From positions 1 through 64,000 of the forward strand of contig NZ_LWCS01000019.1 in assembly GCF_001650495.1 (NCBI RefSeq): a DNA stretch of 64,000 nt, read 5' to 3'. Under the pieces are notes generated by a model. That model had not been told where the DNA came from. It saw only the letters and a program-made list of their open reading frames with translations, and ran no database searches. The stretch is from Mycolicibacterium iranicum. Its GTDB lineage: Bacteria; Actinomycetota; Actinomycetes; Mycobacteriales; Mycobacteriaceae. Made by a program: the position numbers and the translations under genes. This document shows, piece after piece, positions 1-9,192 of this stretch; the stretch's first letter is position 1, and every line of letters begins with the position of its first letter.

Positions 1-1164
1 GACCCCAGCGGCCCCACGGGCGGCAAGCCCAGCGCGGCAGGCCTCGCCGCGCAGGTGCTGACCCAGGAGGCGGTCACCGAGGCGCTCGGCGCCGACGTTC
101 CGCCGCGCGACGCGGCCGAGCGCGTCACGTTCGCCACCTGGGCGATCGTGACCGGCAAGTCGCCAGGCGGCATCTTCAACGAGCTGCCCTCGATCGCCGA
201 TGACGTCGCCGAGAGGATGGCGCAGCGCCTCTCCGAGCGCGCCGACGGCACCATCACCGCCGAGCAGGTGAAGGCGGCCCGCACCATCCAGGACCTGTCC
301 GTCGCTGTGCGTGACCAGATGGACGCCGGTGAGCTCGACGGGTTCGTCCGCACCATCCGGGCCCGGAAGGAGGGGTCCGACCGCATCCCGGTGTTCGTAT
401 TCCATCCCGCGGGCGGTTCGACCGTCGTCTACGAGCCACTGCTGAAGCGGCTTCCGCCGGACACCCCGATGTACGGCTTCGAGCGGGTCGAGGGTTCGGT
501 CGAGGAACGCGCCGCCGAATACCTGCCGAAGCTGCGGGAGATCCAGGGCGACGGCCCCTACATCCTGGTCGGGTGGTCGCTGGGTGGCGCGCTGGCGTAC
601 GCCTGCGCGATCGGGCTCAAGCGTGAGGGCGCCGACGTCCGGTTCGTCGGGCTGATCGACATGGTGCGTCCCGGCGAGGAGATCCCGCAGACGAAAGAGG
701 AGACGCGGGCCCGCTGGGACCGCTACGCGCTGTTCGCGCAGCGCACCTTCAATGTCGAGGTGCCGCCGATCCCGTACGAGGAGCTGGAGGCTCTCGACGA
801 TGCGGGCCAGGTGAAGTACATCCTCGACGCCGTCAAGGACAGCGGGGTCGACATCCCCGGCGGCATCATCGAGCACCAGCGCACGTCCTATCTGGACAAC
901 CGGCTGCTGGAGACCGCCGAGATCCAGCCATACGACGGCCACGTCACCCTCTACATGGCCGACCGCTACCACGACGACGCGATCTTCTTCGAGCCGCGTT
1001 ATGCGATCCGCCAGCCCGACGGCGGCTGGGGTGAGTTCGTGAAGGATCTGGAGGTCGTGCCCATCGGGGGCGAGCACATTCAGGCGATCGACGAGCCGTA
1101 CATTGCAAAAGTCGGCGCCCACCTGAGCGAGGCGATCAATGCCGTTGAGAGCGAGAGCAAGTGA
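1..1164 (+). CDS. pks13: Polyketide synthase Pks13, C-terminal part (partial, 5' end outside window)
   Basis: The frame is open from base 1, so only the last ~387 residues are present. Pks13 condenses the two activated fatty acyl chains that become mycolic acid. This piece holds the end of the C-terminal carrier region and the whole thioesterase/acyltransferase domain. The alpha/beta-hydrolase nucleophile motif GWSLGG is encoded at 571-588 (Ser codon 577-579), and a GEHIQAID stretch near 1069-1092 supplies the expected histidine. The phosphopantetheine serine is not in the window. The stop overlaps the accD4 start (GTGA), which fits the known pks13-accD4 pair. The family is certain; the gene name rests on the sequence and the neighbour. 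Confidence 0.95.
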   Translation, partial: DPSGPTGGKPSAAGLAAQVLTQEAVTEALGADVPPRDAAERVTFATWAIVTGKSPGGIFNELPSIADDVAERMAQRLSERADGTITAEQVKAARTIQDLSVAVRDQMDAGELDGFVRTIRARKEGSDRIPVFVFHPAGGSTVVYEPLLKRLPPDTPMYGFERVEGSVEERAAEYLPKLREIQGDGPYILVGWSLGGALAYACAIGLKREGADVRFVGLIDMVRPGEEIPQTKEETRARWDRYALFAQRTFNVEVPPIPYEELEALDDAGQVKYILDAVKDSGVDIPGGIIEHQRTSYLDNRLLETAEIQPYDGHVTLYMADRYHDDAIFFEPRYAIRQPDGGWGEFVKDLEVVPIGGEHIQAIDEPYIAKVGAHLSEAINAVESESK

Positions 1165-2711
1165 CTGAACGCACCACCGCCCAACTCCTGGCAGAACTTC
1201 GCGAGAAGCTGGAGCTGGCCAAGGAACCCGGCGGTGAGAAGGCAGTCGCGAAACGCGCGAAGAAGGGGATCCCGAGCGCGCGCGAGCGCATCCACTCGCT
1301 GCTGGACCCGGGCAGCTTCCTGGAGATAGGCGCGCTCGCCAAGACCCCGGGTGATCCCGAGGCGCTCTACGGCGACGGCGTCGTCACCGGCCACGGCACC
1401 ATCAACGGCCGCCCCGTCGGCGTGTTCAGCCACGACCAGACGGTGTTCCAGGGCTCGGTCGGGGAGATGTTCGGCCGCAAGGTGGCGCGCCTGATGGAGT
1501 GGGTGGCCATGGTCGGCTGCCCGATCATCGGCATCAACGACTCCGCGGGCGCCCGCATTCAGGACACGGCGACGTCGCTGGCCTGGTACGCCGAGCTGGG
1601 CCGCCGCCACGAGCTGCTGCGCGGCCTGGTTCCCGAGATCTCGCTGATCTTCGGCAAGTGCGCCGGCGGTGCCGTCTACTCGCCGATCCAGACCGACCTC
1701 GTCGTCGCGGTGCGCGACCAGGGCTACATGTTCGTCACCGGCCCCGACGTCATCAAGGACGTCACCGGCGAAGACGTCACGCTCGACGAGCTCGGCGGCG
1801 CGGACGCGCAGGCCCGCTACGGCAACATCCACCAGGTCGTGGAGTCCGAGGCCGCGGCGTTCCAGTACGTGCGCGACTACCTGAGCTTCCTGCCGGGCAA
1901 CACGTTCGACGATCCGCCGATCGTCAACCCGGGGCTGGAGCCGGAGCTCACCCCGCATGACCTCGAGCTCGATGCGATCGTGCCGGACGCCGACAATCAG
2001 GCCTACGACATGATGGAGATCCTGCTGCGGATCTTCGACGACGGCGACGTCTTCCAGGTCGGCGAGCAGTCCGGCCCGGCGATCATCACGGCGTTCGCCC
2101 GCGTGGACGGCCGTCCGGTCGGCATCCTCGCCAATCAGCCGATGTACATGTCGGGCGCGATCGACAACGAGGCATCCGACAAGGCCGCCCGCTTCGTCCG
2201 GTTCTGCGACTCGTTCAACACCCCGCTGGTGTTCGTCGTGGACACTCCCGGCTTCATGCCCGGCGTGGAGCAGGAGAAGGGCGGCATCATCAAGCGCGGC
2301 GGCCGCTTCCTCAATGCTGTCGTCGAGGCCGATGTACCGAAGGTGACGATCACGATCCGTAAGTCCTACGGCGGCGCGTACGCGGTGATGGGATCCAAGC
2401 AGCTGACGTCGGACTTCAACTTCGCGTGGCCGACGGCCCGCATCGCGGTGATCGGCGCCGAGGGTGCGGCTCAGCTGCTGGTCAAGCGGTTCCCGGACCC
2501 GACCGCGCCCGAGGTGCAGAAGATCCGCGCCGACTTCATCGAGGGCTACAACACCAGCCTGGCCACGCCGTGGATCGCGGCCGAACGCGGCTTCATCGAC
2601 GGCGTCATCGAGCCGCACCAGACCCGGCTCCTGCTGCGCAACTGCATGCGACTGCTGCGTGACAAGCAGATCAACCGGGTGCAACGCAAGCACGGCCTGA
2701 CGCCCATCTAG
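1161..2711 (+). CDS. accD4: Acyl-CoA carboxylase beta subunit AccD4
   Basis: This 516-residue carboxyltransferase subunit belongs to the propionyl/long-chain acyl-CoA carboxylase beta family. AccD4 helps carboxylate the long acyl-CoA that Pks13 condenses during mycolate synthesis. The two crotonase-like carboxyltransferase halves are visible: an N-terminal half with the glycine-rich [11 protein letters not shown] stretch and a C-terminal half with VDTPGFMPG and [12 protein letters not shown], both typical of acyl-CoA and biotin pockets. The GTG start at 1161 overlaps the pks13 stop by 4 nt, so translational coupling is likely. Length matches the family. Confidence 0.95.
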   Translation: MTERTTAQLLAELREKLELAKEPGGEKAVAKRAKKGIPSARERIHSLLDPGSFLEIGALAKTPGDPEALYGDGVVTGHGTINGRPVGVFSHDQTVFQGSVGEMFGRKVARLMEWVAMVGCPIIGINDSAGARIQDTATSLAWYAELGRRHELLRGLVPEISLIFGKCAGGAVYSPIQTDLVVAVRDQGYMFVTGPDVIKDVTGEDVTLDELGGADAQARYGNIHQVVESEAAAFQYVRDYLSFLPGNTFDDPPIVNPGLEPELTPHDLELDAIVPDADNQAYDMMEILLRIFDDGDVFQVGEQSGPAIITAFARVDGRPVGILANQPMYMSGAIDNEASDKAARFVRFCDSFNTPLVFVVDTPGFMPGVEQEKGGIIKRGGRFLNAVVEADVPKVTITIRKSYGGAYAVMGSKQLTSDFNFAWPTARIAVIGAEGAAQLLVKRFPDPTAPEVQKIRADFIEGYNTSLATPWIAAERGFIDGVIEPHQTRLLLRNCMRLLRDKQINRVQRKHGLTPI

Positions 2712-2728
2712 CGGCGGGGTGCGGTTGG

Positions 2729-3640
2729 ATGGACACCGTGTCGACTGACTTCACGGGGCTGAGGCGGGATGCCCCCCTAGGCGATTCGCGCCTTGACCTG
2801 TGCGATCTCTTCGTTTTCGAGTCGCCGAACGATCCCGCGCGGACAACCCTCATCCTGACGGCGAACCCCAAGGCCGACGCGTTGTATCCCGGTGCGGTCT
2901 ACCGCATCGGCATCGACAACGACGGTGACCTGCGCAATGACATCGCGTTCAACTTCGTGTTCTCGGAGGTGGTGGACGGTCGACAGCGTGTCGACGTCCG
3001 GCTGGGCCTTCAGGCCGAGGCGCGGGTGAATTCCGCGTCGGGGTCGGAGATCTTCGGTGGAGTCGAGGTGTCATTCGACGACGAGCCGCACGTCTGGCGT
3101 TCCCGTGGCGGCGCGTTCGTGTTCTTCGCCGGTGCGCGCAGCGATCCGTCGTTCGCGGACTCCAACGTCATCGCGATGGCCGTGGAATTGCCCACCGCCT
3201 ATCTCGGCGCCGAGCCCGATGTCCGTATCTGGGCCCGCTGCAGTCTGGTCGAGGATGGCACATGGGTGCACGCCGACCGCGCCGCCCACCCGTGGATCAG
3301 TGGGTTCTTCGGCACCGATGACGAACTGGCCGCGTTCAGCTCCGGGGAGCCCAACCGCGACCAGGCGCACTGGATGGGCCACCTCATCGAGCTGATGGCC
3401 GAGACCGGCGGCTACTCCAGAAACGAGGCGATCGGTGCGATCGAGTCCGAGGGCACGCTGCCGGACATGTTGACCTACAACCCGTCCAAGCCTGCGCGGT
3501 ATCCGAACGGACGCGCGTTGACCGACGACGTCGCCGATTTCCGGTCGAAGTTCCTGACCAACGGGAAAAAAGGACTTCCGGGCTTCCACACGCCCACCGG
3601 TCTGCTCTCGGAGTTCCCCTACCTCGCTCCGCCGCGTTGA
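2729..3640 (+). CDS. DUF4331 family protein
   Basis: The 303-residue product has the DUF4331 pattern: an opening with GDSRLDLCDLFVFESP, then YRIGIDNDGD, whose DNDGD cluster could bind a metal, then a conserved core ending in a LTDDVADFR stretch. No signal peptide or membrane segment is visible. The biochemical role of the family is not known to me. The ATG at 2729 is 17 nt after the accD4 stop, so it may be cotranscribed with accD4 and the kinase gene that follows 16 nt later. Confidence 0.75.
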   Translation: MDTVSTDFTGLRRDAPLGDSRLDLCDLFVFESPNDPARTTLILTANPKADALYPGAVYRIGIDNDGDLRNDIAFNFVFSEVVDGRQRVDVRLGLQAEARVNSASGSEIFGGVEVSFDDEPHVWRSRGGAFVFFAGARSDPSFADSNVIAMAVELPTAYLGAEPDVRIWARCSLVEDGTWVHADRAAHPWISGFFGTDDELAAFSSGEPNRDQAHWMGHLIELMAETGGYSRNEAIGAIESEGTLPDMLTYNPSKPARYPNGRALTDDVADFRSKFLTNGKKGLPGFHTPTGLLSEFPYLAPPR

Positions 3641-3656
3641 TCGTGAGGATGTGCGC

Positions 3657-5060
3657 ATGCCGCTGAGCGACGGCGAGGTGATCTCGGGGTACACCATCTC
3701 GCGGATGTTGGGTTCCGGCGGCATGGGTGAGGTCTATCTGGCCAAACACCCGCGGTTGCCCCGCTACGACGCGCTGAAGGTGCTGTCGGCCGCGGTGTCC
3801 ACCGACGGCGAGTACCGCGAGCGGTTCAACCGGGAGGCCGACATCGCAGCCACGCTGTGGCATCCGCACATCGTCCAGGTGCACGACACCGGCGAGTTCG
3901 AGGGCCGGCTGTGGATCTCGATGGACCATGTCGAGGGCACCGACGCCGCGCGTCTGCTCGCCGACAGGTATCCGAACGGCATGCCGCCGGCATTGGTCAT
4001 CCGGCTGGTCACCGCCGTCGGGGAGGCGCTCGATTACGCCCATCAGCGCGGCCTGCTGCATCGCGACGTCAAGCCCGCGAACATCCTGATCGCCGATCCG
4101 GAGACGGAGAACGAGCGAATCATGTTGGCGGACTTCGGGATTGCTCGCCGGGTCGGTGAGGTCAGCGCGCTCACCGGGACCAACATGACGGTGGGCACGG
4201 TGGCGTATTCGGCTCCCGAGCAGCTGACGGCAGATGAGGGCATCGACGGCCGCGCCGATCAGTATGCGTTGGCCGCCACCGCATTTCAACTTCTGACTGG
4301 CAGCCCGCCGTTTCAGCATTCCAACCCGGCGATCGTCATCAGCCAGCATCTCACGGCGCAGCCACCGTCGATCGCGGTGCACCGACCCGAACTGTCCGGT
4401 CTGGGTGCGGCTTTCGAGAAGGCTCTGGCGAAGTCGCCGTCGGACCGTTTCGACAGGTGTGTGGATTTCGCGCGGGCGCTGGCCAACCGCAGCGCAACGA
4501 TTCAACCCGGCGCACTTGACGATCCGGATGCGACGCGGCACGCCGGCGCGGCCGCGGGGCCCCGGCACGCCAAACCACCGACCAAACCGGCACCCGCCTC
4601 CAGCAGAGCCCGCGGCCGAATCCTGGTCGTCGCCGCACTCGTGCTGTCACTGGTGGCCGTCGCCGCCGTCGTGCTGCTCGCGGTCTTCGAGAAGGACGAA
4701 ATCCGTTCGGAAGCAAAAGAACCCACGTCTAGTGCGGCTCCGTCGGGCGCGGTGGCCCTACCGGTCGTGGTCGTCGGCGCCGACTGCGCGACTCTCGGCG
4801 GGGCGGGCATCACCCAGGGCGGTGAGCCGGCCTATTGTGCTCGGCTGGCGTCGTCCGGGGAACCGCTGTGGTCCCTGTACCCGGGCGAGATCCCGCGCCC
4901 GAACAGCGCCCCGGCGCCGGTCGAGGGTTCCCCGCCCCCGGATACGCCGGTGCTCGTGTGCATGGAGCAGACGGGGCAGAACCAGACCGACTGCCACGAC
5001 GACATCCTGCAGGAGAACACCGATCCCAGCGCGAACGACAACCAGCAGACGACGGGTTAG
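3657..5060 (+). CDS. Membrane Ser/Thr protein kinase (PknF/PknH-like)
   Basis: This is a Hanks-type kinase of 467 residues. The glycine loop GSGGMGEVYLAK lies at 19-30, the ATP lysine is K41 in ALKVL, the catalytic loop HRDVKPAN is at 135-142 (D137), DFG is at 159-161 and APE at 186-188. The activation loop holds threonines at 173, 175 and 178 that could be autophosphorylated. A single membrane helix (about 321-344) leads to a ~120-residue outer domain with four cysteines (377, 394, 435, 446), which could form two disulfides. The ATG at 3657 is preferred to the GTG at 3651 because GTGAGGA at 3643-3649 is correctly spaced only for the ATG. The 3' end overlaps the convergent hydrolase gene by 4 nt. 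Its substrate is unknown; the nearby emb operon is a reasonable suspect. Confidence 0.92.
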   Translation: MPLSDGEVISGYTISRMLGSGGMGEVYLAKHPRLPRYDALKVLSAAVSTDGEYRERFNREADIAATLWHPHIVQVHDTGEFEGRLWISMDHVEGTDAARLLADRYPNGMPPALVIRLVTAVGEALDYAHQRGLLHRDVKPANILIADPETENERIMLADFGIARRVGEVSALTGTNMTVGTVAYSAPEQLTADEGIDGRADQYALAATAFQLLTGSPPFQHSNPAIVISQHLTAQPPSIAVHRPELSGLGAAFEKALAKSPSDRFDRCVDFARALANRSATIQPGALDDPDATRHAGAAAGPRHAKPPTKPAPASSRARGRILVVAALVLSLVAVAAVVLLAVFEKDEIRSEAKEPTSSAAPSGAVALPVVVVGADCATLGGAGITQGGEPAYCARLASSGEPLWSLYPGEIPRPNSAPAPVEGSPPPDTPVLVCMEQTGQNQTDCHDDILQENTDPSANDNQQTTG

Positions 5061-5959
5061 ATCGCGGGCAGCTCGAGCCAGTCGTCGACCATGAACCCGT
5101 CTCCGCGCGCGACGACGGTCGCCCCTCCGCTACCGGGGTAGTGCGCCGGGATCACCGCGGCGCGGCGCCGCGACGCTTCGGTCAGCACGCGGTTGCGGGT
5201 GATCGCGGCAGCCACAGGGTCCTCGTCGAAAGCGCAGGGATCGTCGGGGCGCGGCAGCTGGATGGGGCAGTGGGTGAGGTCGCCGACGAACACCGCGGGC
5301 ACTCCCGCATCCAGCCACACCACCGACGAGCCCGGTGTGTGCCCCGCGGCGGGCCGCAGCCACAGCGATTCGCTGAGCTGATGGTCGCCGGAGTAGAGCT
5401 CCATCTGGGATTCGACCGGAAGAATGCTGTCGGCGAACACGATCCGCATGCCCTCGCGGTCACCGGCGCCGTCGGGCGCGAAGTATCGGTAGTCCAGCTC
5501 GGGGATCAGGTATCGGGCGTTCGGAAACGTCGGCACCCAGGTGCCGTCTGCGGTGTCTGCGCGGCTCGCGGCGGCCAGGCGGGTGTTCCACCCGACGTGG
5601 TCGGTATGCACGTGGGTGTTGATGACGACGTCGACGTCGTCCGGCGTGACGCCCGCGTCGGCCAGGGCGCCGAGATATCCGGTGTTCAAACGGTGCAGCG
5701 GAGGCATGTGCGGGCGGTCACGGTCGTTGCCGACGCCGGTGTCCACCAGCACGGTGAGGCCGTCCACGCGCAGCACCCACGTCTGCATGACGATCTTCCA
5801 CTCGCCGGCGGCTGGGTCCCAGAACAGCGGTTCGAGCAATGCCGCGTTGTCTTGCCACGCTTCTGCTGGGGTCTGCCCGAACAGCGAGGTGCGCATCTGG
5901 ATGCGCGTCTCCACCACCCGCGACAGCGTGGCGCGGCCGAGGCGGACGGTGTCGGTCAC
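5057..5959 (-). CDS. Metallo-beta-lactamase-fold hydrolase
   Basis: The 300-residue protein carries the metal motif THVHTDH (H116, H118, D120, H121), a later AAGHTPGSS histidine and VFVGDLTHCP, the pattern of zinc-dependent MBL hydrolases such as N-acyl homoserine lactonase-like enzymes. The substrate cannot be read from the sequence. The GTG start at 5959 overlaps the embB stop (GTGA), so it is the last gene of the emb transcript. A longer open frame reaches 6376, but it lies inside embB and is not homologous there. No signal peptide is seen, so it is probably cytosolic. Confidence 0.85.
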   Translation of the reverse strand: MTDTVRLGRATLSRVVETRIQMRTSLFGQTPAEAWQDNAALLEPLFWDPAAGEWKIVMQTWVLRVDGLTVLVDTGVGNDRDRPHMPPLHRLNTGYLGALADAGVTPDDVDVVINTHVHTDHVGWNTRLAAASRADTADGTWVPTFPNARYLIPELDYRYFAPDGAGDREGMRIVFADSILPVESQMELYSGDHQLSESLWLRPAAGHTPGSSVVWLDAGVPAVFVGDLTHCPIQLPRPDDPCAFDEDPVAAAITRNRVLTEASRRRAAVIPAHYPGSGGATVVARGDGFMVDDWLELPAI

Positions 5960-8900
5960 GGCTGGAAGCGCATCGACCCGGGTGAGTAGAGCCCCGAATG
6001 CGTGGTTTCGCCGAGTTCGATCTGCGCTGGTTCGGCGTCGACGATCGTGTCGAAGCGGCGTAGCGAACCCCAGTCCTGACCCCAGTCGTCGGACAGGTAG
6101 GTCGACATCACCGACGCGCGCAACAACAGATCGGTGATCCCGAGGAGGCCGCCGTTGATGCCGTCCTGCCACGTGTCGGTGCTCTGCAGCTTGGCGTAGT
6201 AGTCCGGCGAGATGCGGAACTTCGGGATCTCGGTGACGCCGTTGGCGTGCAGCATGGGCTGCTGGCATGGGAACGCCAGCCCGACCGCCCAGTCCATCAG
6301 CACGGGCTCGGTCGAGCCGATGTACTCCTGCACGGAGCGGACCTCGGGAACCCGCGGCGGTGTCACCGCGATCCAATCACCTTGTCCCAGAGAGAGGTCT
6401 TCGGCGATCACACGCACCGCGACCGCGTCGTCGGGGATCTGTGAGCGCGGGTAGCGCAGGTTGCGCCACGACGGGGTCGGGCCGATGTCGAAGGGGGTGA
6501 CGCGGCCCACGGGTACCGGAGCGCCGTCGGGACCGCGGGTGGCGTATTCGAGTTCGACGGTCTGCCCGGTGGTGACGTTGTTCGCGACACTGACACCGGT
6601 GATCGTGCCTGCCGCGGTGATCGTGACGAGCGGGTGCGCATCGTCGGCGGGCGGCAGCTCGTACCACGCCGACGCCAGGCGGCTTTCCTGTTGCGCCCCT
6701 GTGGAATACGTGCCTGCCACCGGGACACGGGCGGGATCGAGGCCGTAGGGCAGCGGGACCGTCGAGCCGTTGATGCCGGGCCGCGACAGCTTGATCGGGC
6801 GGTTCCAGTCATAGTCGGTGCCCGGCTGCGGGTTGTTCAGCCGGATCGCCTCGGCGATGATCCGGTCGGGCACACCGTTGGGGGAGAAGCCCGTCGGATC
6901 GGTGCCGCCCAACGGCCCGAGCGGGCCGTACCGTCCGGGCGCCGGCGTCAGGAAGCCGTCGTTGGAGTCGGGTTCGACGAGGACATCATCGGCGAGACCG
7001 CAACCGCCCGCGAGAGCGCGGATGTTGGCCCAGCCGTTGGAGTAGGTCGGGTACTGGCGCACGACGCCGATCGCCATCGAGGCCACCATGAACAGCACCA
7101 TGAAGCCGGCGGCGATCGGGATGGGTGCGGCGGTGAGTACATCGACGATTCGCGACTGCTGCTTGTTGCGCAGATGCAGCCAGAACGCCCACAGCGCGGT
7201 GACACCGCACAGCACGAAGAACACCGTGCTCGCGGTCACCCCGCCGAGCTGCGGCACCGAGTTGTTGAAGGGCGCGCCGAAGTTCGAGACGTACCACCAG
7301 CCGTTGGTGGAGGCGAAGCACATCGCGAGGATGAACATCACCCCGGACAGGAACGCCATCCTGTTGCGCGCCGACCGCAGCACCAGCGGTGACACCAGGA
7401 CGGTCGCCAGTGCGGCCATCGCGCCGCCGACCGCAGCGAAGAGGCCGAAGTGGTGGATCCACTTGGTGGGGGTGAACATCAAGAAGAAGATGGTGGCGAA
7501 GATGACACCCATCAACCGCCACGCGGGCCCGCGGGCGACACCGGGAACGCGCTTGCGCCGCAACATGATGAACAGCGACGAGAACAGGCACAACGCGGTG
7601 AACAGGAATGCGACCCGGCGCGCGATCGCGCCGTCGGTGGTCGGAAGGATGAGGTAGTAGTAGCGCAGATTCTCGGTCCACCACTCCTGGCTCGGACCGA
7701 TCGCGGTGCGAATCTTGGTCGCTTCCAACACTGTTGCCAGGGTCTGGTCGGCGAACACCACCGCCAGGATCACGGTGCCTGCCGCGAGTAGCGGCGCGAG
7801 CAGCGGCCACAGTCCGACGGCGGGCCGGCGTCGCATCACGATCCGCAGAATCGGTCGTCCGCCGGCGACCAGCGCGGCGACCGCGATCAGCCCGGTCGGT
7901 TGGATGCCGAGCGTGAACGCCGCGGTGGTGATGGCGAGCGCGGCGGGCGTGAGCCGGCCCGACGTCACCGCCCGCTCGATCAGCACGTAGGTGATCAGCG
8001 CCCCGGTGGCGATCTGACCCTCGGGGCGCAGTCCGTTGTTGAACGGCATCCACGCGCCGAGCAGCACCAGGCCGGCAGCCCACAGGGCGGGGCGGCTGGC
8101 GATGACCGCCGGGCCGAGTCGGGGGAGTACTTCGCGTGACAGCAGCAGCCAGCACACCACCGCGCAGATCAGGTCGGGCAGCCGAATCCAGATGCTGGCG
8201 GTGCTGACCTGGGTCATCAGCGCCAGCAGATTGTAGTACCAGCCGAACGGGTCCTCTGGGCTGCCGAACCAGCGGAAGTAGTTGGACATGTAGCCCGCGT
8301 GGTCGGCGACCCGGGCCATCTGCAGGATGTAGCCGTCATCGGAGGAGTTCGCTCCGATGACGTACCAGATCGCGAACCCGCCGAGGACTGTCACGTCCAC
8401 GGCGGTCAGCGTGCGCCAGCGCGTCGGGATGAGGCGGTGCATCCGCCTGCCGTCGAGCCGGTCGAGTCGCCAAAGCGCGAGCAGTGCGATGACGGTGCAC
8501 ACGATGGAGAGCAGAATCGCGGCCAGCTTGAGCGTGGTCGGATGCGTGGTGAAGCGGGTGTCGATGTCGGCGGAGAACGACAAGCCCGGCGGGGCGGGGC
8601 CGGTGAGGTCGGTGAAGACGCCGACGATGGCGGGCCGCAGATTCGGGTCGGCGTAGCCGGTGCGCTGCGGGGACCCGTCCTCCTGGGTGAGCCCTACGAA
8701 TTCGGCGTAGGTGCCCTCCATGGTGGAAGTGATGCGAAGGTCCGAACACCCGGCCGCCCGCTCGCGTTCGATGCTGGCGACGACGACGTTGCGCACGATC
8801 ACGTCGACGCGCTCCTCGCTGACGGTGACCAGCATCGCGTTCAGTGCGGCGTCGCGGCCCTGCTCCGGCGCGGTGCCGAGGATCAGTCCGCCATCGGCGG

Positions 8901-9189
8901 GCATGTCGCGGATCACGCCGCACGGGATCGTCGCGTCGAGGCTGACCGGGGCCTGGGAGATGAGCGGCGCCGTGACGTTCTCGTACTGCCCGTTCTGCGG
9001 CCAGTTCAGTGTCGCCGTGGTCTGGGTGACCGGCAGCAGCGGGACGGCCACCGCGGCGACGAAACCGAGCAGGCCCGCGATCGTCGCGACCAGGCGCGCG
9101 ATCCGCACTTCGTTCCCGGCTCCGGCGACTTTGCTGCCGTTCACTTCGTTCACGGCTCCGGCGACTCTGCTGCCGTTCACTTCGTTCAC
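5956..9189 (-). CDS. embB: Arabinosyltransferase EmbB
   Basis: This 1077-residue GT-C arabinosyltransferase (GT53) uses decaprenyl-phospho-arabinose to build the arabinan of arabinogalactan. The first loop carries the catalytic [13 protein letters not shown] stretch (D284, D285). M291 in that motif aligns with Met306 of M. tuberculosis EmbB, the main ethambutol-resistance site, and here it is the sensitive-type Met (codon at 8317-8319). About a dozen hydrophobic helices follow, then the C-terminal carbohydrate-binding part. It is third in embC-embA-embB order. The GTG at 9189 overlaps the embA stop. The first ~27 residues are a repeated peptide encoded by a 36-bp tandem repeat, so the true start could be one of several in-frame GTGs (9180, 9153, 9144). 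Confidence 0.95.
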   Translation of the reverse strand: MNEVNGSRVAGAVNEVNGSKVAGAGNEVRIARLVATIAGLLGFVAAVAVPLLPVTQTTATLNWPQNGQYENVTAPLISQAPVSLDATIPCGVIRDMPADGGLILGTAPEQGRDAALNAMLVTVSEERVDVIVRNVVVASIERERAAGCSDLRITSTMEGTYAEFVGLTQEDGSPQRTGYADPNLRPAIVGVFTDLTGPAPPGLSFSADIDTRFTTHPTTLKLAAILLSIVCTVIALLALWRLDRLDGRRMHRLIPTRWRTLTAVDVTVLGGFAIWYVIGANSSDDGYILQMARVADHAGYMSNYFRWFGSPEDPFGWYYNLLALMTQVSTASIWIRLPDLICAVVCWLLLSREVLPRLGPAVIASRPALWAAGLVLLGAWMPFNNGLRPEGQIATGALITYVLIERAVTSGRLTPAALAITTAAFTLGIQPTGLIAVAALVAGGRPILRIVMRRRPAVGLWPLLAPLLAAGTVILAVVFADQTLATVLEATKIRTAIGPSQEWWTENLRYYYLILPTTDGAIARRVAFLFTALCLFSSLFIMLRRKRVPGVARGPAWRLMGVIFATIFFLMFTPTKWIHHFGLFAAVGGAMAALATVLVSPLVLRSARNRMAFLSGVMFILAMCFASTNGWWYVSNFGAPFNNSVPQLGGVTASTVFFVLCGVTALWAFWLHLRNKQQSRIVDVLTAAPIPIAAGFMVLFMVASMAIGVVRQYPTYSNGWANIRALAGGCGLADDVLVEPDSNDGFLTPAPGRYGPLGPLGGTDPTGFSPNGVPDRIIAEAIRLNNPQPGTDYDWNRPIKLSRPGINGSTVPLPYGLDPARVPVAGTYSTGAQQESRLASAWYELPPADDAHPLVTITAAGTITGVSVANNVTTGQTVELEYATRGPDGAPVPVGRVTPFDIGPTPSWRNLRYPRSQIPDDAVAVRVIAEDLSLGQGDWIAVTPPRVPEVRSVQEYIGSTEPVLMDWAVGLAFPCQQPMLHANGVTEIPKFRISPDYYAKLQSTDTWQDGINGGLLGITDLLLRASVMSTYLSDDWGQDWGSLRRFDTIVDAEPAQIELGETTHSGLYSPGSMRFQP

Positions 9190-9192
9190 GGC
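9106..9192. repeat. 36-bp tandem repeat across the embA/embB junction
   Basis: Copies begin at 9106, 9142 and 9178 (the third is only 15 bp). Each full unit differs from the next by 2 bases. On the minus strand it encodes [12 protein letters not shown] and [12 protein letters not shown] followed by GNEV. It covers the embA stop and the embB start, and each full unit adds two in-frame GTG codons to the embB reading frame. Confidence 0.9.

Noticed and set aside
5960..6376. Upstream extension of the metallo-beta-lactamase-fold gene
   Set aside because: The extension lies inside embB and has no homology; the GTG at 5959 overlaps the embB stop as a normal coupled start.
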